DNA from: an uncultured Coriobacteriaceae bacterium
GTDB taxonomy: Bacteria > Actinomycetota > Coriobacteriia > Coriobacteriales > Atopobiaceae
DNA: 41,225 bases
Assembly: GCA_900552935.1 (NCBI GenBank)
Contig: USBN01000009.1
Coordinates: forward strand, 1 to 41,225
Reading direction: 5' to 3'
Part shown: piece after piece, positions 31,265-39,199 of the stretch
How positions within the stretch are numbered: the stretch's first letter is position 1
Layout of the letters: each line of letters opens with the position of its first letter
Made by a program: the position numbers and the translations under genes
The notes under the pieces: generated by a model
The model's input: only the letters and a program-made list of their open reading frames with translations
What the model was told of the DNA's origin: nothing
Databases searched by the model: none

Positions 31265-31564
31265 GGTCACTCCCTAGTCCTGGTTTGGTTCGTATATTAG
31301 GCCAAGAGAGATGAAAACATGGCAACTTGTTCCATGAATACCGAAACAGCGTTTCACCGCTCATTTCCTACCGTTCACGGCAAATCGGCGCTCCTCCGGC
31401 GCAATCCCAGCTTGAGCAGCTATCTTATGAGCCGTGAAGCAACGGCACGAAAACGATGAAACAACAGAACATCGTTCCAGCGCTTCGTAACACCGTTTCA
31501 CGCTAGATGGCGAATCGCTTCGATGTCCAGGCGGGCGCCCGGCGAGCGGGAAGGAGGAAGCGCG
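31265..31564. promoter_or_regulatory. Divergent promoter region with GAAAC/GTTTC boxes
   Basis: GAAAC-AGC-GTTTC (31343-31355) is an inverted repeat, and related half-sites follow: GATGAAACAACAG near 31456-31467 and CACCGTTTCAC near 31491-31501. TGAAACAAC (31457-31465) recurs at 39122-39130, before the galactitol-type PTS genes. These are candidate RpiR operators. No gene lies here. Confidence 0.5.
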
Positions 31565-32767
31565 ATGCGGAACACGAAGGCAAGCGTAAACATGACCTCG
31601 CTCTTCTTCGCGAACGTCCTCTACTGGGTTTGCGCGGGCGTGTACTCGCCGTTCCTCTCCGCCCACTACACGGGTCTCGGCCTCGGCGCGGCTGAGACCG
31701 GCATCCTCCTTGCGGCGACTCCGGTGTGCGCGCTCGCCATCCAGCCGCTCTGGTCGACGATCGCCGACAAGCTCGGGCGTCGCCGCGCGGTCATCGTGGT
31801 CCTGTGCCTGGGCGCAGCAGTCCTCGCTCCTCTGTACTACCTCGCCAAGACGTTCGTCCCGGTCCTTCTCGTGACCTTCGCGTTCTCGGCGTTCTTCTCG
31901 GGTCTTCTGCCCCTGAGCGACTCCCTCGTCATCGAGCTCGCTGATCGCTCTGGCCTGGACTTCTCCCGCATCCGCATGGGTGGCACCATCGGCTACGCCA
32001 CCGTCGTCCTGATCGTTGGCCGACTGCTTGACGTGGCTCCTCAAATCCAGTTCGCGGTGGTCTCTGCCGCGCTGGTGATCTTCGCGGCCCACATGTGGCG
32101 CCTTCCCGAGGCGGGCGTTCGCGCCAATGCCACGGACGCGCCCAAGGCCGCTCACGGTAAGGGTCTCCTCTCGCTGTTCACCAGCAACGAGATCGCCTTC
32201 GTCTTGGTCTTCGCCTTCATCAGCTCGGCCGCGATCGGCTTCATCGGGGCGTTCTTGGGCCGCTACGCGGTCGAGCTTGGCGAGGGCCAGAACCTCGTGG
32301 GCGTGATGAGCGCCGTCTCCGCCGCGAGCGAGATTCCCATTCTGCTCGTCTCCTCCAGGTTGGTTAGGCGCTTCGGCGAGATGAACCTCCTGATCTTCTC
32401 CTGCTTCATGGCGGCCCTGAGACTCGTGCTCGTGGGCACCGGCATCGTTCCGGTCATGATCTGCGGCCAGCTCCTTCAGAGCGTGAGCTACATGACCGTC
32501 TACTACTCCTGCGTTACCTACATCGCCAACCACACCTACGAGGATTGTCGCGCTCGCGGTCAGGGTGCCTTCGCGATGGTCCAGAGTGGTCTGTCCGTCG
32601 TGGTTGCGAACCTGTTTGGCGGTTGGGCGTGCGACGCATTTGGCACGCGTACTGGTTTCCTGATCTTCGCCCTCGCATCAGCGATTGCTGCGGTCGTTGC
32701 TCTTGTGGCGTACGTGCTGTGGCGTCGAAGCGCGGCGCCACAGCCTGAGACCCAGACGGCCGCATAG
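31565..32767 (+). CDS. MFS transporter
   Basis: A 400-residue permease with about 12 membrane segments. The loop WSTIADKLGRRRAVIVV between segments 2 and 3 is the MFS signature, and the opening (LFFANVLYWVCAGVYSPFLS) and FSRIRMGGTIGYATVVLI resemble the LacY/HcaT-like MFS subgroup. It probably imports a sugar, glycoside or small acid by proton symport. AAGGAGG lies before the ATG at 31565. It is divergent from the RpiR regulator and precedes the aldolase/PTS operon by about 150 bases; whether it is in the same transcript is unclear. Confidence 0.9.
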   Translation: MRNTKASVNMTSLFFANVLYWVCAGVYSPFLSAHYTGLGLGAAETGILLAATPVCALAIQPLWSTIADKLGRRRAVIVVLCLGAAVLAPLYYLAKTFVPVLLVTFAFSAFFSGLLPLSDSLVIELADRSGLDFSRIRMGGTIGYATVVLIVGRLLDVAPQIQFAVVSAALVIFAAHMWRLPEAGVRANATDAPKAAHGKGLLSLFTSNEIAFVLVFAFISSAAIGFIGAFLGRYAVELGEGQNLVGVMSAVSAASEIPILLVSSRLVRRFGEMNLLIFSCFMAALRLVLVGTGIVPVMICGQLLQSVSYMTVYYSCVTYIANHTYEDCRARGQGAFAMVQSGLSVVVANLFGGWACDAFGTRTGFLIFALASAIAAVVALVAYVLWRRSAAPQPETQTAA

Positions 32768-32919
32768 CTCTGCTCCACAAGCGTTTCCGCACTTCGGCAC
32801 TGCACTTGCTCTGTGCTCCGGCGCCGCATCCACGGCTCCGCACCTCACTTCGTGTTCAACCAGCTGACGAGCTGAGAACTGTCCGATTCAATGGTTATCC
32901 AGGTGAAAGGAAGACAAAG

Positions 32920-33774
32920 ATGTCTCTCATCAAGGTCAACGAGCTTCTTCAGCATGCGACCGAGCACCACTACGGCGTGCCCGCCATCAACGTCATCAAC
33001 ACGGAGACCATCCGTTACGCGATCCAGGCCGCCGAGGATGAGCACATGCCCATCATCATCCAGTACTGGCCCGGCTTCGAGGACCACTGCGCCCTCGACG
33101 TCATCGCCTTCGCCGCCCGCTACTACGCCGAGCGTGCCAGCGTGCCCGTCGCCGTCCACCAGGATCACTCCGCCGGCTACGAGATCGCCGTCAAGGGCGT
33201 CAAGGCTGGCTTCCCCTCCGTCATGGTCGACGGCTCCTCGCTTCCCTATGAGGAGAACTTCCAGCTCACGAAGGACGTCGTCCAGGTCGCCAAGATCTTC
33301 GACGTCGACATCGAGGCCGAGCTCGGCCACGTCGGCAATGGCTCCGACGCGAACGACTTCGTGAACAGCGATCACTACACTGACCCGAACCTCGCCGAGG
33401 AGTTCGTCGAGGGCACGGGCTGCGGCTCGCTCGCCATCGCCGTCGGCAACGCCCATGGCCCGTACGTCAAGGTTCCGAACCTCGACATGGAGCGCATCAA
33501 GGCCTGCAGGGAGGCCGTCAGCGTGCCTCTCGTCATGCACGGATGCTCCGACATTCCCGACGAGCAGCTCCAGGAGGCTGTGAACCTCGGCATGAGCAAG
33601 TTCAACATCGCCACCGAGTACTTCCGCTCCATGTACCGCGCCTTCGAGAAGTACATCAACTCTGGCAAGAACGACGGCAACGGCGTTGGCCTCCTGATGG
33701 ACGCCGCCCCCGATATGCGCGCCTTCGTCGCCAGCAAGATCCAGCTCCTGAACCCGAACCACTACTCGCTCTAG
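32920..33774 (+). CDS. Class II ketose-bisphosphate aldolase
   Basis: A 284-residue zinc-dependent aldolase of the FbaA/GatY/KbaY family. The metal and phosphate sites are visible: VHQDHS, EAELGHVGN, GNAHGPY and MHGCSDIPDEQL, with KFNIATEY near the end. It splits a ketose 1,6-bisphosphate (fructose, tagatose or similar) to dihydroxyacetone phosphate and an aldehyde. In HGCSDIPDE a Cys stands where most homologues have Gly or Ala. GAAAGGAAG precedes the ATG at 32920. It is the first gene of the mannose-type PTS operon, 10 bases before IIA. Confidence 0.9.
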   Translation: MSLIKVNELLQHATEHHYGVPAINVINTETIRYAIQAAEDEHMPIIIQYWPGFEDHCALDVIAFAARYYAERASVPVAVHQDHSAGYEIAVKGVKAGFPSVMVDGSSLPYEENFQLTKDVVQVAKIFDVDIEAELGHVGNGSDANDFVNSDHYTDPNLAEEFVEGTGCGSLAIAVGNAHGPYVKVPNLDMERIKACREAVSVPLVMHGCSDIPDEQLQEAVNLGMSKFNIATEYFRSMYRAFEKYINSGKNDGNGVGLLMDAAPDMRAFVASKIQLLNPNHYSL

Positions 33775-33784
33775 GAGGGGCTTG

Positions 33785-34213
33785 ATGAAGAAGATTCTTG
33801 TCGCGTCGCACGGCCACCTCGCAAGCGGAATCAGGAGCTCGATCGAGATCCTGACCGGCATGTCCAATCTGGTGGAAGCGGTTGACTGCTACGTCGACGA
33901 CACGGACTTCACGCCGCGTATCGAAGCCTTCATTGACTCGGTGGGCCCTGACGACGACGCGGTCATCTTCACCGACATCTACGGAGGATCGGTCTTCCAG
34001 AAGGTCGTCCTCATGGAGCCGGAGAAGCACGGAATCGTTCACGTCACCGGCATGAACCTCGGCCTCGTGATCGAGACGCTCATTGGCGCGGGGCCGATCA
34101 CGGCAGAGTCGATCAAGCAGAGCGTCGAGTTGGCGAGGGCGACGATGCAGGTCGTCGAGCCGCCGAGCAAGGCCGCGGACAACGGGGAGTCCGACGGAGA
34201 CTTCTTCGATTAG
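33785..34213 (+). CDS. PTS mannose-family IIA protein
   Basis: A 142-residue IIA of the mannose/fructose/sorbose PTS family. The phosphorylated histidine is H9 in ILVASHGHLASG; IFTDIYGGSVF is the typical second block. It takes phosphate from HPr and passes it to IIB. Start ATG at 33785 has AGGAGGGG just upstream, overlapping the aldolase stop; a TTG one codon earlier is less likely. The acidic, disordered tail (DNGESDGDFFD) may be a linker. Confidence 0.93.
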   Translation: MKKILVASHGHLASGIRSSIEILTGMSNLVEAVDCYVDDTDFTPRIEAFIDSVGPDDDAVIFTDIYGGSVFQKVVLMEPEKHGIVHVTGMNLGLVIETLIGAGPITAESIKQSVELARATMQVVEPPSKAADNGESDGDFFD

Positions 34214-34244
34214 AGAGCGCCAACAAGCAAGGAGAGGGGAAGCA

Positions 34245-34748
34245 ATGATTGTTCAGGTTCGAGTCGATGACCGTCTGATTCACGGGCAGGTCGCCCTGGT
34301 GTGGACCAAGGAGCTCAACACCACCAGGATCATCGTCGCTAACAAGCACGCGGTGGAGAGCGATGCCCTTCGCATGACGCTTTCCATGGGCACGCCGGCG
34401 GGCCAGAAGCTGCTCGTCAAGGACGTCCCGGATGCCTGCCGCATCGCGAACGACCCGCGCGCGGACTCCATGCGCATCTTCGCGCTCACCAACTGCGTGC
34501 GCGACGTGCTGGAGCTGGTCAAGGGCGCCCCGGGCAAGATCGAGGGCGTGAACGTCGCAAACGTCGGCCGCTTCGACAAGTCTGACCCCGCCACCAAGGT
34601 CGCCCTTAACGACACGATCATGCTCAACCCGGACGAGCTTGCCGCAGCCAAGGAGCTTTGCGAGCAGGGTATTCCGGTCTTCCATCAGCTCATCCCGTCT
34701 CACACCAGGACTCCTCTCAAGAGCCTGATCGAGGCGGCGGAGAAGTAA
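34245..34748 (+). CDS. PTS mannose-family IIB protein
   Basis: A 167-residue cytoplasmic IIB. The active histidine is H13 in VDDRLIHGQVALVW, the family signature. It passes phosphate from IIA to the sugar entering through IIC/IID. GAGGGGAAG precedes the ATG. It lies 31 bases after IIA. Confidence 0.95.
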   Translation: MIVQVRVDDRLIHGQVALVWTKELNTTRIIVANKHAVESDALRMTLSMGTPAGQKLLVKDVPDACRIANDPRADSMRIFALTNCVRDVLELVKGAPGKIEGVNVANVGRFDKSDPATKVALNDTIMLNPDELAAAKELCEQGIPVFHQLIPSHTRTPLKSLIEAAEK

Positions 34749-34752
34749 GGGG

Positions 34753-34768
34753 CTGGCCATCTGGCCAG
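34753..34768 (+). other. Small intercistronic hairpin
   Basis: CTGGCCA (34753-34759) and TGGCCAG (34762-34768) form a 7-bp stem with only two bases between, in the gap between IIB and IIC. It may influence mRNA processing between the soluble and membrane PTS genes. Confidence 0.5.
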
Positions 34769-34787
34769 ACGAGGGAAAGGAAGTCAA

Positions 34788-35600
34788 ATGATTGGGTTGG
34801 CAGTAATGGCCTGGTTGACCGTGCTGATTTGCTACGGTGGTAACTGGGTTCTCGGTCAGTGCATGATCGAGCGTCCTCTTGTGGTTGGCCTTGTTGCAGG
34901 CCTCCTGATGGGCGATGTCAAGACCGGTGTCATCATCGGTGCCTCTCTTGAGGCGATTTTCATGGGCGCGGTGAACATCGGTGGCGCTATCTCCGCCGAG
35001 CCCGTTACCGCGACCGCTCTCGCCGTCGCCTTCACCGTTGGCGCCGGCATCGACCAGGGCGCGGCCATCACGCTGGCTGTTCCCGTGGGCGTCGTCACCG
35101 CGTTCCTCTCGATCTTCATGAACAACGTGTTCCTCGCGTTCTTCGCGGCCACCTTTGACAAGATGGCCGCCGAGGGCAACGAGAAGGGCCTCGCCGTTCA
35201 GCACTTCGTCCTCTGGTTCGTTAAGTACGCCGCCTTTGGCCTCATCGCCTTCCTGGGTGTTTACCTTGGCGCCGAGCCCGTTGCCGCTATCGTCAACCAG
35301 ATTCCGGCCAACGTCATGAACGGCCTCAACGCCGTGGGCGCCCTCCTGCCCGCTGTTGGTATGGCGCTCCTGCTCCAGATGCTCTGGAGCACCGAGCTCA
35401 GCATCTACTTCTTCCTGGGCTTCACGCTCTACCAGTACCTCGGCCTCCCGATGATCGCCATCGCCGTCCTCGGCGTCATCATCGCGATCGCCTCCGCCCT
35501 CCGCGACAAGGAGATCTTCGACCTCACCAAGAAGGGCGTGGCCACCCAGGCCGTTTCCGGCGACTCTGCAACCAGCGACGAGGAGGATTTCTTCGCATGA
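34788..35600 (+). CDS. PTS mannose/sorbose-family IIC protein
   Basis: A 270-residue membrane component with about seven segments. ERPLVVGLVAGLLMGDVKTG and the following GASLEAIFMGAVNIGG are family signatures. It forms the sugar channel with IID. Its stop overlaps the IID start by 4 bases. AAAGGAAG precedes the ATG. Confidence 0.95.
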   Translation: MIGLAVMAWLTVLICYGGNWVLGQCMIERPLVVGLVAGLLMGDVKTGVIIGASLEAIFMGAVNIGGAISAEPVTATALAVAFTVGAGIDQGAAITLAVPVGVVTAFLSIFMNNVFLAFFAATFDKMAAEGNEKGLAVQHFVLWFVKYAAFGLIAFLGVYLGAEPVAAIVNQIPANVMNGLNAVGALLPAVGMALLLQMLWSTELSIYFFLGFTLYQYLGLPMIAIAVLGVIIAIASALRDKEIFDLTKKGVATQAVSGDSATSDEEDFFA

Positions 35601-36433
35601 GCAACCTGACCAAGAATGTGAGCCCTGAAGACAAGAAGATGCTCAACAGCATTTTCCTGCGCTCCTTCTCCGTGTTCGCTTCCGGCGCCGGCGGTTCCGT
35701 CAAGGCTGGTGCCGATGGTTGGCTGTATTCCGTCCAGCCCGCGCTCAATCGCTACTACGCCGATGACCCCGAGGCCCGCGCCGACGCCATGAAGCGCCAC
35801 ACCACCTGGTACAACATCACCCAGAACGTCGGCACGTTCGCCATGGGCCTCGTCGCCTCCATGGAGAGGGAGAACTCCCAGCACGATGACTTCGATACCG
35901 AGTCCATTGACGGTATCAAGGTCTCCCTCATGGGCCCGATGTCCGGTATCGGCGACGCAATCTTCTGGGGCGTCCTGCGCGTCATCGCCGCCGGCATTGG
36001 CATCAACCTCGCCATGAGCGGCTCGCCCCTCGGCGCGATCATGTTCCTGCTGATCTACAACATCCCGTCGGTCCTCTGCCGTTACTTCATGACCTACCTC
36101 GGCTTCAGCATGGGCACCAACTTCATCTCCGAGATGTACGAGGGCGGCCTCATGAAGCTCATCACCAAGGCCACCTCCACGATCGGCCTCGTGATGATCG
36201 GCGCCATGACCGCGGCGAATGTCAGGTTCAACACGATCCTGTCCATCCCGGTCCAGGATTCTGACCCGGTCATGATCCAGACCTACCTCGACTCCATCTT
36301 CAAGGGCCTCGTGCCCCTGGCCCTCACGCTCGTCGTCCTGTGGCTCCTGCGCAAGAAGAACGTCAACGTCAACATCATCCTGGTTGGCATCATGGTTCTC
36401 GCGCTCGTCCTCGGCCTCGTGGGCATCGTGTAA
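35597..36433 (+). CDS. PTS mannose-family IID protein
   Basis: A 278-residue membrane component. FNTHVGTFAMG-like text appears here as ITQNVGTFAMGLVASMEREN, followed by IKVSLMGPMSGIGDAIFWGV, both hallmarks of IID. The 4-base overlap (ATGA) with IIC gives coupled, near-equal translation. It completes the permease. Confidence 0.95.
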   Translation: MSNLTKNVSPEDKKMLNSIFLRSFSVFASGAGGSVKAGADGWLYSVQPALNRYYADDPEARADAMKRHTTWYNITQNVGTFAMGLVASMERENSQHDDFDTESIDGIKVSLMGPMSGIGDAIFWGVLRVIAAGIGINLAMSGSPLGAIMFLLIYNIPSVLCRYFMTYLGFSMGTNFISEMYEGGLMKLITKATSTIGLVMIGAMTAANVRFNTILSIPVQDSDPVMIQTYLDSIFKGLVPLALTLVVLWLLRKKNVNVNIILVGIMVLALVLGLVGIV

Positions 36434-36480
36434 GGCGGCTTCAGGGATATCCGAAGCTTGTTCAAGGTAATTCCTGGCGG

Positions 36481-36507
36481 CACGCGTTCGAGCGCTTTCG
36501 ACGCGTG
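36481..36507 (+). other. Intercistronic hairpin before the reductase gene
   Basis: CACGCG-T-TCGA (36481-36491) pairs with TCGA-CGCGTG (36498-36507), a 10-bp stem with one bulged T, between IID and the aldo/keto reductase. With no T-run it is not an obvious terminator; it could set the ratio of PTS to enzymes. Confidence 0.5.
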
Positions 36508-36532
36508 TCGTCCTATTAGAAGGGGAAACAAC

Positions 36533-37477
36533 ATGCGCTACACGCACCTCAAGAACTCTGACGTCGACGTCTCCCAGCTCGCGGTGGGCACCTGGGCGAT
36601 CGGCGGCGACTCCTTTGGCGAGAACGATGACGCTGCGAGCATGTCCGCCATCCGCACCATGCTCGAGCACGGCGTCAACCTCATCGACACCGCTCCGTGC
36701 TATGGCAATGGCACGTCCGAGAAGATCGTTGGCAACGCGCTCAGGGGCGTCGACCGCGAGAGCTACCTCCTCTCGACCAAGGTTGGCCTCATCACCAGCG
36801 CCAACGGCTATGACCGCGACTCCTCGTTCAAGAACATCATGAGGGAGGTCGAGAGCTCGCTGCGCAACCTCCGCACTGACTACATCGACTTCTACTTCGT
36901 GCACTGGCCCGACGCCAAGACCCCGTTCTCCGAGACGATGTGCGCCCTCCAGCTCCTCAAGGAGCAGGGCAAGATCCGCCACATCGGCGTCTCCAACTTC
37001 ACGACGGAGATGATCGAGGAGTGCGAGAAGGTCGCTCAGGTCGACGTCCAGCAGCCGCCCTACTCCATGGTCGACCGTTCCTCCGAGGACCTCATCAAGT
37101 GGGGCTACGAGCGTGGCATCGACTCCTTCACCTATGGCTCCCTCGGCGCGGGCATCCTGTCCGGCAAGTTCCGCGAGCTCCCGAAGTTCGAGGAGGGCGA
37201 CGTCCGCGGCGGCTTCTACGATTACTTCCAGGAGCCCAAGTTCTCGCGCGTCCAGGAGCTGCTCAAGGTCATGGACGAGATCGCTGAGGCTCACGACAAG
37301 CCCGTGGCGCAGGTTGCCGTGAACTGGAGCACCCAGAAGGAGTACGTGGGCACCGCTCTCGTGGGCGTGCGTACGGACGCCCACGCGATCCAGAATTGCG
37401 AGACGTTCGAGTGGGAGCTTTCCGCCGATGAGATGGCCAAGCTCGACGCCAAGCTCGACGAGCTGAAGATCGGCTAA
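36533..37477 (+). CDS. Aldo/keto reductase
   Basis: A 314-residue NAD(P)H-dependent oxidoreductase. The catalytic tetrad is D52, Y57 (NLIDTAPCYGNG), K83 (LSTKVGL) and H124 (YFVHWPD). GSLGAGILSGKF and AVNWSTQKEYVGTALVGVRT belong to the cofactor-binding half. It probably interconverts an aldehyde or ketose with its alcohol in the pathway of this operon. AAGGGGAA precedes the ATG at 36533. The esterase gene starts 2 bases after its stop. Confidence 0.93.
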   Translation: MRYTHLKNSDVDVSQLAVGTWAIGGDSFGENDDAASMSAIRTMLEHGVNLIDTAPCYGNGTSEKIVGNALRGVDRESYLLSTKVGLITSANGYDRDSSFKNIMREVESSLRNLRTDYIDFYFVHWPDAKTPFSETMCALQLLKEQGKIRHIGVSNFTTEMIEECEKVAQVDVQQPPYSMVDRSSEDLIKWGYERGIDSFTYGSLGAGILSGKFRELPKFEEGDVRGGFYDYFQEPKFSRVQELLKVMDEIAEAHDKPVAQVAVNWSTQKEYVGTALVGVRTDAHAIQNCETFEWELSADEMAKLDAKLDELKIG

Positions 37478-37479
37478 TC

Positions 37480-38571
37480 ATGGAAGCCGAGGAGAGGAAG
37501 TACCCCACTTCCGAGCTTGAAGTACTTGAGTGTGGAGTCAGGGAGGTCGTCGAGCCCAGCGGGCTCAAGCTTGTGCTGAAGCCCGTGCCGGGTGACGACC
37601 GCGAGCACGTGCTCGACCCGCGCGTCTATGCTCGTGCGCACGCGAAGCTCGCTGCGGCTCCTGCGGCGGGGTCGGCGCCGGCGGGGCCGGTGGACGTGAT
37701 CGCGTGGCGCTCCGCGCCCAACAAGGAGACCCACGTTGTGAGGGGCGCGAACGTTGCCAAGAAGACCGTCGTCATGGACTTTGGCGACAGGGGCATTCCC
37801 CTGCACATCTTCACGCCGGAGGGGCACGAGGATGGATCTTCCGCGCTCGTGTTCATCCATGGCGGCGGCTTTATGGTGGGTAACATTGGCCAGTACGAGA
37901 ACTGCCTGCGCGATATCGTGGAGCGTACGGGTTGCGTTGCGATCTATCCGGAGTACCGCCTGTCTCCCGAGACGATGTTCCCCGGTGGCGTCGAGGACTG
38001 CGTGAAGACGCTCGACTGGCTTGTCGATCACGCTGACGAGCTGGGCGTCGACGCGACGCGAATCGCCGTGGCCGGCGACTCTGCGGGTGGAAGCCTGACG
38101 AACGCCGTCGTGCTCGAGGGCTCTCACGCGGATAGGATCAAGGCGGTTGTCGAGCTTTACCCGCTCGTTGACGGTGGTCCTATTCCGGATGAGTGGTCCT
38201 ACGACCTGTACGAGGTCGTGGACGACCAGAGGGCCGAGGCCCTGAGCAGGGTAGACCGCATTCGCCTCGCCAACGACGATCTGCCGCCCATGTACGTCAA
38301 CGGCGACATGGACAAGATGCTCGATCCGTTGATTTCCGCGCTGTTTGCGGAGGACGTGAGTGTGTATCCGCGTACGGTCATCATCTCTTCCGAGTTCGAC
38401 TTCCTGCGCTATCAGGATGAGCTGTTCGCGAAGAAGCTACAGGACGCGGGTGTTGACGTTACCGCGATTCGCTACTGTGGCTGCGACCACGGCTTCTTTG
38501 AGACGTATGGCGTGATGCCCCAGGCGGAGGACGTCTGCCGCATCATCTCCGAGGAGATTGCGAAGATCTAA
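37480..38571 (+). CDS. Alpha/beta hydrolase (HSL / acetyl-esterase type)
   Basis: 363 residues. The oxyanion motif is HGGGF (from H127), the nucleophile S201 in GDSAGGS, the acid D307 in SSEFDFLRY and the base H337 in CDHGFF, so the triad is complete. PEYRLSPE is typical of the hormone-sensitive-lipase family. About 90 residues precede the fold, and there is no signal peptide, so it is cytoplasmic. An esterase in a sugar operon suggests removal of acyl groups from the imported sugar; this is inference. It starts 2 bases after the reductase stop with no strong ribosome binding site of its own, so translation is probably coupled. A terminator follows at 38607. Confidence 0.9.
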   Translation: MEAEERKYPTSELEVLECGVREVVEPSGLKLVLKPVPGDDREHVLDPRVYARAHAKLAAAPAAGSAPAGPVDVIAWRSAPNKETHVVRGANVAKKTVVMDFGDRGIPLHIFTPEGHEDGSSALVFIHGGGFMVGNIGQYENCLRDIVERTGCVAIYPEYRLSPETMFPGGVEDCVKTLDWLVDHADELGVDATRIAVAGDSAGGSLTNAVVLEGSHADRIKAVVELYPLVDGGPIPDEWSYDLYEVVDDQRAEALSRVDRIRLANDDLPPMYVNGDMDKMLDPLISALFAEDVSVYPRTVIISSEFDFLRYQDELFAKKLQDAGVDVTAIRYCGCDHGFFETYGVMPQAEDVCRIISEEIAKI

Positions 38572-38606
38572 GGGCTTGCTGCAGCGGGTTCGCAGGGGGT
38601 TACCTG

Positions 38607-38644
38607 GCCTGGCCGGACGCATTGCGCGTCTGGCCAGGCTTTTT
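38607..38644 (+). terminator. Rho-independent terminator of the PTS operon
   Basis: GCCTGGCCGGACGC (38607-38620) pairs with GCGTCTGGCCAGGC (38626-38639), a 14-bp stem with one G-U pair, followed by TTTTT. It closes the operon that begins with the aldolase or the MFS gene. Confidence 0.9.
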
Positions 38645-38784
38645 GTGTCTGGAACGCGGGACGGGCGGCGCCGTGCTCTGGGCGGGCGCCGGGGTGCGAC
38701 GGCGATACTGGGGCGATGGGCGCGCCGCGCTCATGGAGGCGGCGGCCTATTTGCGTTGAGGTTGTCTTCCGGTCTGTTATGAGA

Positions 38785-39042
38785 CTATCCCTTAATAGTT
38801 ATTCCCGCGCTGATGGTCAAAAACACCATCTTGGCGTACGGTCCGCTGCTTGTAGTGGCCAACTTACTTGACCACAGTCAAACAAGTGGGTCGTGAATCG
38901 CGTGTTTAAGCGCTTGCGAGTGATCGAACGCTTCCATTTGGGTCCTTTCGGGGTGGCTGTTGGCCTGTCCGCGCGTCTGAACGGCTCCCGTGCGTACGCC
39001 AAGATGGTCTTTTTGACCACCCGCCCCAGAAAACGGGTCGCC
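38785..39042. repeat. MITE-like element B
   Basis: Inner arms at 38815-38840 and 38993-39018 (GGTCAAAAA, then CCATCTTGGCGTACG) are inverted repeats with 25 of 26 positions matching. The outer left side has ATCCCTTAATAG, as in the right end of element A read in reverse; the outer right side matches A's left end (GCGGGTGGTC in reverse). B is therefore in the opposite orientation to A. Its 152-base interior is not similar to A's. The 38645-39199 spacer has no gene. Confidence 0.78.
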
Positions 39043-39199
39043 AATCAAGTATCGTTGCCCGATCGTGCCGCGCATCCGAGCCGCGCGCCGTTTGCCTGTT
39101 CAAAGTTGCAGGATTTCGCAGTGAAACAACTGGTCATTTTGGCAGGCATTGCCGCCCATAAACTCAGTCTCAAGGTAACTCTCAGAAAGGGAGGCACTA

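Noticed and set aside
35429..37384. Long minus-strand open frame (651 codons) across the PTS IIC/IID and reductase genes
   Set aside because: It is antisense to three well-supported genes, its product is Asp/Val/Leu/His-rich low-complexity text, and such frames are expected opposite GC-ending codons.
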